NCBI RefSeq assembly: GCF_018882385.1
Contig: NZ_JACVON010000001.1
Location: 170,942-234,941, forward strand
From: Polynucleobacter sp. 30F-ANTBAC
GTDB lineage: Bacteria > Pseudomonadota > Gammaproteobacteria > Burkholderiales > Burkholderiaceae
Reading direction: 5' to 3'
DNA: 64,000 nucleotides
A program made the position numbers and the translations under genes. Shown here piece by piece: positions 53,801-62,800 of this stretch. The notes beneath the pieces are model-generated. The model was given only the letters and a program-made list of their open reading frames with translations. It was not told where the DNA came from and ran no database searches. Each line of letters starts with the position of its first letter. The first letter of the stretch is position 1.

Positions 53801-56800
53801 GGGCACTGAATCGTTAACAGTTAATGGCGGTACGATTACGACCAGCACTGGTACATCAAGTCTAAGCGGTACTGTAGCTTTAGGTGCAAATAGCACCGTG
53901 AACGTAGCTGGTACCCAATTAACGCTTTCCGGCATTATTTCTGGCACAAATTTTGGCATCACTAAAACGGGTACTGGCATCTTGGTGCTTTCAGCGGCTA
54001 ATACTTATACAGGCGCTGTGACTGTCAGCGCAGGTACGCTCGCTGTGTCTAATGCTACGGGCTTGGGCTCAACTGCTGGTGGTGTGACAGTCGCGAATGG
54101 CGCAACACTAGATTTACAAAACGTAACGGTGGGTGCTGAATCACTGACCGTTAATGGCGGTACGATTGCGACTAGTACTGGTACATCAAGCCTAAGCGGT
54201 ACAGTTGCCTTGGGTGCAAACACCACCGTGAGCGTAGCTGGTACGCAATTAACGCTGTCAGGCATTATTTCCGGCACAAATTTTGGTATTACTAAAACGG
54301 GTGCTGGCATCTTGGTGCTGTCAGCTGCTAATACTTATACAGGTGTAACCACAATTTCAGGGGGTATCTTATCTGCCTCAAGTCTTGCGAATGGTGGCTC
54401 AAATAGTAATATCGGTGCCTCAAGTAACGCAGCGACTAACCTAGTATTTGATGGCGGTACGCTTCGATACACTGGTGCCGCAGCGAGCACAAATCGTTTG
54501 TTCACTATTACTGATAATGGTGGCGCGCTCAATGCATCAGGTACAGGTGCCTTGGACTTTACTAATTCAGGTGCAATTGCCTATATTGGATCAGCTGCAC
54601 GCACCTTTACCCTCAATGGAGCTAGCGCTGGTGATAATAAGTTAACAGCAGTGTTAGCAGACAATACTGGCTTAACTAGTGTCACTAAATCAGGCGCTGG
54701 TACTTGGTGGCTTTCTGGTGCCAATACCTATACAGGCGGTACAACGATTTCAGAAGGTATTTTAGAATTAGGTAACGCTGCTGCATTGGGTAGCACTTCT
54801 GGCACGGTTTCTGTTGCTAGCGGCGCAGCGCTTGATCTAAATGGTCAAACTGTGACAAACACCAATGCGCTCACCCTACGTGGCACAGGCATTAGTTCTG
54901 GTGGTGCATTAATTAATAGTTCAGCAACGGCGGCAAGTTATGCGGGTGCTATTTCTCTCGCTTCTAATTCATCGATTAGCACGACTAACGGCAACATTAC
55001 ATTAAGTGGTCAAATTAGTGGCACGGCTTCTTTGACCAAAGTTAGCAGTTATACATTAATTCTATCTGGCACTAATACCTACTCTGGCGGTACAACGATA
55101 TCAGCGGGTACTTTATCAATCAACGCAGACGCTAATCTTGGCTCTGGAAATATTAGTTTGGGTGGCGGTACTTTATCGATTACAGGTTCAGCAGCATTTA
55201 GCTCAGCTAAGAATTTCACTTTAACAGCAGCAAGCACGATTAATAATAGCAATGCTGGTGGTGCAACATTGAGTGGTACTGTTTCCAATGGTGCTCATAC
55301 CTTAACTGTGGATACTAGCCAGGCCATGACAATGTCAGGTGTTATTGGTAATGGTTCTGGTGGTCTAACAAAAACTGGTACTGGCGTATTAACTATAAGT
55401 GGGGCAAATACCTATACTGGTTTAACCAACATTAACGCCGGCACACTTAAACTTGATAATGCTGGTGCGCTAGGAACTGCTGCTGCAGGTACAGCTGTAG
55501 CATCTAATGCGGTGCTTGATCTTAATGGTCAAACCATTACTAATTTAGAAGCATTAACGATTAATGGCACAGGTATTAGCTCTGGTGGTGCATTGATCAA
55601 TAGTTCAGAGACTGCTGCAAGTTACGCAGGCAACATCACAATCTCATCAGCGACTATCTTTAACACGGCAAGTGGGATCACGATTTCTGGCACAGTTACA
55701 GGCGGCAGCTCAACCAACACTTTGCTATTAACTGGTGGCGGTAATTACACATTGAATAATGCAAGCAATGTGATTTCAACGTTTGCAGGTCAAGTTGGTT
55801 CGTTAACCTTGAGAAGCAGCAACTTACTGATTGGCGCTGCTAGTGCAGTCACTGGTTTGAGTGCCACTGGCAACATCACAATCAATGTCACCGGTGACAT
55901 TGTTGCCAATTCAGCGATAGGTTATTCGGGTTCTACTGCTGGCACATTATCCTTAACTGCTGGAGATGATATTTTCATCAATAGCACCATCGCTTCATCT
56001 GATGGCGCCTTAGGAGTTCAGTTAACTGCGGGTGCTTCTACTGGTTATATCGGTATTGAAAACAATATCACCACACGAGGTGGTGCTGTGACAATCACCG
56101 CTCCAACTATTGCGCTTCAACAGAATTCTTTCGCAATTAATACAACGGCACCATCAGGCGCTGGTGGTGCTGTGACATTTACGGGTCCTGTGTTGCTCGC
56201 AGTTGATGCGGCAGACATCGCAATCAACACAGGTGGTGGCAATATTAACTTCTCATCAACGGTCGATTCAGCATCATCTTATTTGCGCCAAGCAGATTTA
56301 TTTACTGACATTGTCTCAACCACAGATGGTTGGAGTAGTAGCTCAACTAACACTAGCACCGCATGGGGCACAATACTAGGGCTATACACTACTGGTCCGC
56401 TCACCCGCACATTTAATTTAGGTGGAGCAGGGAGAACTATTACGTTTGAATTCTATCGCTTGGATTCTTGGGATAGCGAATACTTTGATATCACGATTGG
56501 AAGCCGAATTTTCAGGGGCCAATTTTTGTGTTGCCAGACCACTGATGCAGCCCATATGTTGTCGGCCGCATCTCAAACAGTTGGAAGTTACACCACAACG
56601 ATAACCTCACAAGGTATTGCATCCCCGAATGTGAATGCAAGCTGGAATGACTCAAAGTACCTCATCACAATTGCAGCCCCTTCATCAAGTATTAATCAAA
56701 CAATCAGTTTAAGTTCAACACTTGATTCAGCAAATAATGATGAATCTTGGGGTACCAGGAACTTTACGGTTTCAGCTGCAAATACTGTTTTCATGGCTAA

Positions 56801-59800
56801 TGCTAGCGGTCTAGTCGTCAATGCGGGTGCTGGCAATGTCACCGTGAATGGCGCAATGGGTGCAACTAAGAATGTTGGTAATACTGCATTCACTGGGGCG
56901 CAGATTACAGCAACATCTATTAATCTATGGGGAAGTAGCGCACCTCTATACATCAATAACTCAGCAGCAAGTTCGATTACGGGCGCTATATCTCAAGCAA
57001 AATTAACTAAAGACGGCTCTGGCACATTAACTCTATCTGGTACCAATACTTATGCCGGTGTAACTACCATCAGTGCAGGTACTCTGAGCGTAGCAACAAT
57101 TGGTGATGGTGGTGTTGCAGGAAACCTAGGTCAGGCCACCAATGCAGCAGCAAATCTTGTGCTCAATGGCGGAACGCTTAAGTACACAGGTACTACGGCC
57201 TCTACTAATCGTAACTTCACACTAATATCTGGAACTAACTCCACAATAGATATTGCTAGCGCTCTTTCTACACTGACTATGTCAGGTGCTTCGACTTCTA
57301 CAACTGGTGGATTGACTAAAGCGGGTGCGGGTACATTATTACTATCTGGCGCGAGTGCTTATACGGGTCTGACTACTGTGTCTGCAGGTACTATTAAATT
57401 AGGATCGGCAGGTAGCGGTACAAATACTCCATTAGGTACGGCCACTAGCGGTACAGTTGTAATGAGTGGTGCAGCATTGGATTTAAATGGCTATAACTTA
57501 GTCACTGCTGAAGCATTAACCATCAGTGGTACAGGTGTGAGCACCAGTGGCGCCTTGTTTAACTCAAGCGCAACAGCTTCAACTTATCTTGGTGCTATCA
57601 CCCTAGCAGCTGATTCAACTATCAAATCAACGGGTGATCTGACTCTAAGCAGCACAGTTGATGGTGCATTTGCATTAACAGTGACTAATACAGGTACTGT
57701 TGGATTTAGATCACGAGTGGGTAGTTCAGCATCACGATTGGCGAGCATCTCTGTCAGCGGTCCAGTCAACCTTAGCTCTGATGTTTGGACAACGGGTGCC
57801 CAAACATACAGTAGCAATGTAGGTGTTAATGATGAAATCAGCCTCAACTCTTCAAGCGGTGGTGTAACCATAGGCGGTACTGTAACTGGCATTCAAATTC
57901 CGAGCACCTTGTTGTATGAGACCACTTCAGCCACTAGGGCAATCGATGCAACAAGCTACAGCGCTAATAATTCTGGATCATTCAGCGGGGCGATTACACG
58001 GATCACCTACAGAATGGAAGTAAAAGTTGGCACCACACCTTACTGGGTTGAAGTTAGTTTTGACCCATGGGCGAACAACCTAACGGCATCTGATTTACGT
58101 ATACCAGACTTATCCAATAACTTGGTTGTCCAGAAGATTGTGCAAAACATGGTGGTGAAGTCCAACCAAACATCTGGTATTTCAGGTACAGCAACTGCTG
58201 TGAATGTAGGCTCTGGGTTTACTGGGTACCTAGAATTATGGCCATGGAACTATGGAACGGAAGCAAGTGCTCCGATAGGTGTACCAACTGGTGATATTAC
58301 TAAGTATGACTTTAATGACACTCATAACAGTAATGGAGTTTATGGCTCATTCCAGGTTCATAACATCACAGCAGGGTCTACGCAGACAGTATTGGCTTGG
58401 AATAACCACACAGCGACAACGCCTGACGTTGGTATGGGTAATTACATTGGTACAGCAGGTAACTCCAATGGCCATACCGACTGGACTTTTACTGGCGGAA
58501 ATGCAACAAGTCTCGGCAAAGTTGATTTCAAGCTTCAAGTTCGTGTTAATGAACGCAATCCTGGTTTAACGATCAATGGTGGCACTGGTGCTGTTTCTGT
58601 CACAGGTAATGTGAGTGGTCTCAATGCATTAACTATTAACTCTAATGCAACTACGAGCACGATTACAGGCTCTATTTCTGATGCATCAGGTTCTGCAACC
58701 ACATTAACGAAGCAGGGTACAGGTACTTTGGTTCTTAATGGTGCTAACTCATACACCGGTGCAACCACTGTTTCAGCCGGCACACTCAAGTTGGGTCATG
58801 CCACCGCATTAGGTACTGCAGCAACTGGTACAACTGTTGCTTCTGGTGCTGTGCTTGACCTCAATGGACAAAACGTCAGCAATGCTGAAGCTTTGACCAT
58901 CAGTGGTGATGGCATCAGTTCTGGTGGCGCCTTAATCAATAGCTCTTCAACAGCTGCTACATTTGGTGGATTAATCACATTAGCAGATGACACCTTGATT
59001 GTTGGTGAAACCGGTACAATTGCCTTAAGCCATGCTGGCACGATCACAGGCGCTTACGATTTGACTTTGGGTGGTGCGCAGGGAGGCTCGATCACATCTA
59101 TTGTCGGTATCTCAACGGGTTCACTCACTAAAGTAGGCGCCGGTACTTGGACGATGTCAGGTTTAAATACCTACACAGGCGGCACAGATATCGATGCAGG
59201 TATCTTAAAAGCAGGTAGCGCTAAACCATTTGGTGCAGCCTCAGGTACTGTCACGGTTGCCGATGGTGCAGTATTGGATCTCAACGGCCAAACATTCACG
59301 AACGCCTACGCTCTCACTTTAAACGGTATGGGTATTAGCACTTCTGGTGCATTGACCAACAGTAGCTCAAGTACCGGTGTTTATATAGGCGCTATCACTC
59401 TAGGCAGTGATTCAGCCATTGGCGGTACTGGTGGTGCTATCTCTGTCACTGGGTCTGTAAATGCCAGCGCCAATAACTACGGCTTAGCCTTCATTGGAAC
59501 AAAAGCGATAAGCTTGTCCAGCACTAGCAACGCTCTTAGAACGATTGCTTCTAATACAACCGTCGGCGCCATCACTGTTGTTAACACAGGTGACTTGGAG
59601 ATTGGTTCTGTCACAGACGGTGTCAGCACTTATAATGGCATCACTTCATGGGGTGCCATCAACATCAGAACGACAGGTGATTTAACCATCTCTCAAGATG
59701 TTGCAACAACCAGCACCTCTAAGTCAGCAACTGCTCCTGCCTTACTGTTGTCAGCAGGTAGTGGTGAGGCTGCGGGTAGCATTACTAAGAATATCTTATT

Positions 59801-62800
59801 GGTCAACTCACCAGAATTCACGGTTGGCACTGGTGGTGCCGCTAACTTCTACACCGGTGGATTGACAGAAAGTGCAGATTTAAAAGCCTACGCTGAAGCA
59901 CAGACTAATAACAACACGGCTACTTATTACTCAACACTAACCACGCAGCCAACCACGGCTGGTTATAACGTTGTTTATCGTGGTACTCCACCGTATATTT
60001 ATGTCACGATTGTTGATGGCCAATCAAGCACTTATGGTACAGCCAGTGGTTTGAGCTTCTGGTATTCCACCAGCGCCTCATCCTACGGTTCATCTTATAT
60101 TCCAGGATTGTTATCAACATTAACAACAGCTCAAACATTTACGGCTGGTGCCACCACGATGAATGTCAATGTGGCAGGCATTACTGGAACAATTGATATA
60201 AGTACTACTTTGAGCTCAACGCTCAATGCCACTACATATAATCTGACCTTAAATCCAACACTTGCACTAACTGGTGTGCCTGGTGTTTCATTCCTTGCGG
60301 GTGACGCGAAGTCATTTGTTGTTAACCCCAAAACTGTCACTTTAAGTGCATCTAAGACTTATGACGGCACGACCTCGTTAACCGGTATGGTGACGATCAC
60401 GACCGGTGTTGGCTCAGAAACACTTACTTATTCTGGCGCAACAGCAAATAATGCGAACGTTGCAACTACTGATAAATACATTAGCGCTATTACCTTAGCT
60501 AATGGTACCAATGGTGGTGCTGCAACTAACTACCAATTACCAACGTTGAATCGTGCTAATGCGCCTGTGACGATCAATGCAAAAACTGTCACATTAAGCG
60601 CTGAAAAAACATACGACAGTAACACTTCATTGACCAATTATGTGACTGTGACAACAGGTGTTGGTACACAGACATTGACTTATACCAATGCTGCTGCAAA
60701 TGATGCGAACGTTGCAACTACTGATAAATACATCAGTGCTATTACATTGGCTGATGGTACCAATAGTGGTGTTGCAACTAACTACCAATTACCAGCGCTG
60801 AATCGTACTAACGCACCTGTGACAATTAATCCTAAAACAGTTGCTCTAAGTGCATCTAAGACGTATGACGGTACAACCTCGTTAACCGGTAAGGTGACGA
60901 TTACGACCGGTGTTGGCTCAGAAACACTTACTTATTCTGGCGCAACAGCGAATGATGCCAATGTAGCCACTGCTAATAAGTATATTAATGCTATTACCTT
61001 GGCTGATGGTACCAATGGTGGTGTTGCAACTAACTACCAATTACCAACTTTGAATCGCGCTAACGCCCCTGTGACGATCAATGCAAAAACTGTCACATTA
61101 AGCGCTGAAAAAACATACGACAGTAACACTTCATTGACCAATTATGTGACTGTGACAACCGGTGTTGGCTCAGAAACACTTACATATTCTGGCGCAACAG
61201 CGAATGATGCCAATGTAGCCACTGCTAATAAGTATGTGAATGCCATTACATTGGTCGACGCAAGCGATGCTTCAGGTGGCTTGGCTTCAAACTACCAATT
61301 GCCAACCTTGAATCGTGCTAATGCACCAGTGACGATCAATACAAAAACTGTCACATTAAGCGCTGAAAAAACATACGACAGTAACACTTCATTGACCAAT
61401 TATGTGACTGTGACAACAGGTGTTGGTACACAGACATTGACTTATACCAATGCTGCTGCAAATGATGCGAACGTTGCAACTACTGATAAATACATCAGTG
61501 CTATTACATTGGCTGATGGTACCAATAGTGGTGTTGCAACTAACTACCAATTACCAGCGCTGAATCGTACTAACGCACCTGTGACAATTAATCCTAAAAC
61601 AGTTGCTCTAAGTGCATCTAAGACCTATGACGGCACGACCTCGTTAACCGGTAAGGTGACGATCACGACCGGTGTTGGCTCAGAAACACTTACTTATTCT
61701 GGCGCAACAGCGAATGATGCCAATGTAGCCACTGCTAATAAGTATATTAATGCTATTACCTTGGCTGATGGTACCAATGGTGGTGTTGCAACTAACTACC
61801 AATTGCCGACTCTTGATCGTGCAAATGCGCCGGTGACAATTAATCCTAAGACGGTTGCTCTAAGTGCATCTAAGACGTATGACGGTTCAACCTCGTTAAC
61901 AGGTAAGGTCACCATCACGACCGGTGTTGGCTCAGAAACACTTACTTATTCTGGCGCAACAGCAAATGATGCCAATGTAGCCACTGCTAATAAGTATATT
62001 GATGCCATTACCTTGGTCGATACAAGCGATGCTTCAGGTGGCTTGGCTTCAAACTACCAATTGCCAAGCTTGAATCGTGCTAATGCACCTGTGACGATTA
62101 ATCCTAAAACAGTTGCTCTAAGTGCATCTAAGACCTATGACGGCACGACCTCGTTAACCGGTAAGGTGACGATCACGACCGGTGTTGGCTCAGAAACACT
62201 TGCTTATTCTGGCGCAACAGCGAATGATGCCAATGTAGCCACTGCTAACAAGTATATTAATGCTATTACCTTGGCTGATGGTACCAATGGTGGTGTTGCA
62301 ACTAACTACCAATTACCAACTTTGAATCGCGCTAACGCCCCTGTGACGATCAATGCAAAAACTGTCACATTAAGCGCTGAAAAAACATACGACAGTAACA
62401 CTTCATTGACCAATTATGTGACTGTGACAACCGGTGTTGGCTCAGAAACACTTACATATTCTGGCGCGACAGCAAATGATGCGAACGTTACAACTACTGA
62501 TAAATACATTAGCGCTATTACCTTGGTTGATGGTACCAATGGTGGTGCTGCAACTAACTACCAATTGCCAACGTTGAATCGTGCTAATGCGCCTGTGACT
62601 ATCAATGCAAAAACTGTCACATTAAGCGCTGAAAAAACATACGACAGTAACACTTCATTGACCAATTATGTGACTGTAACAACCGGTGTTGGCTCAGAAA
62701 CACTTACATATTCTGGCGCAACAGCGAATTATGCCAATGTAGCCACTGCTAATAAGTATGTGAATGCCATTACATTGGTCGACGCAAGCGATGCTTCAGG

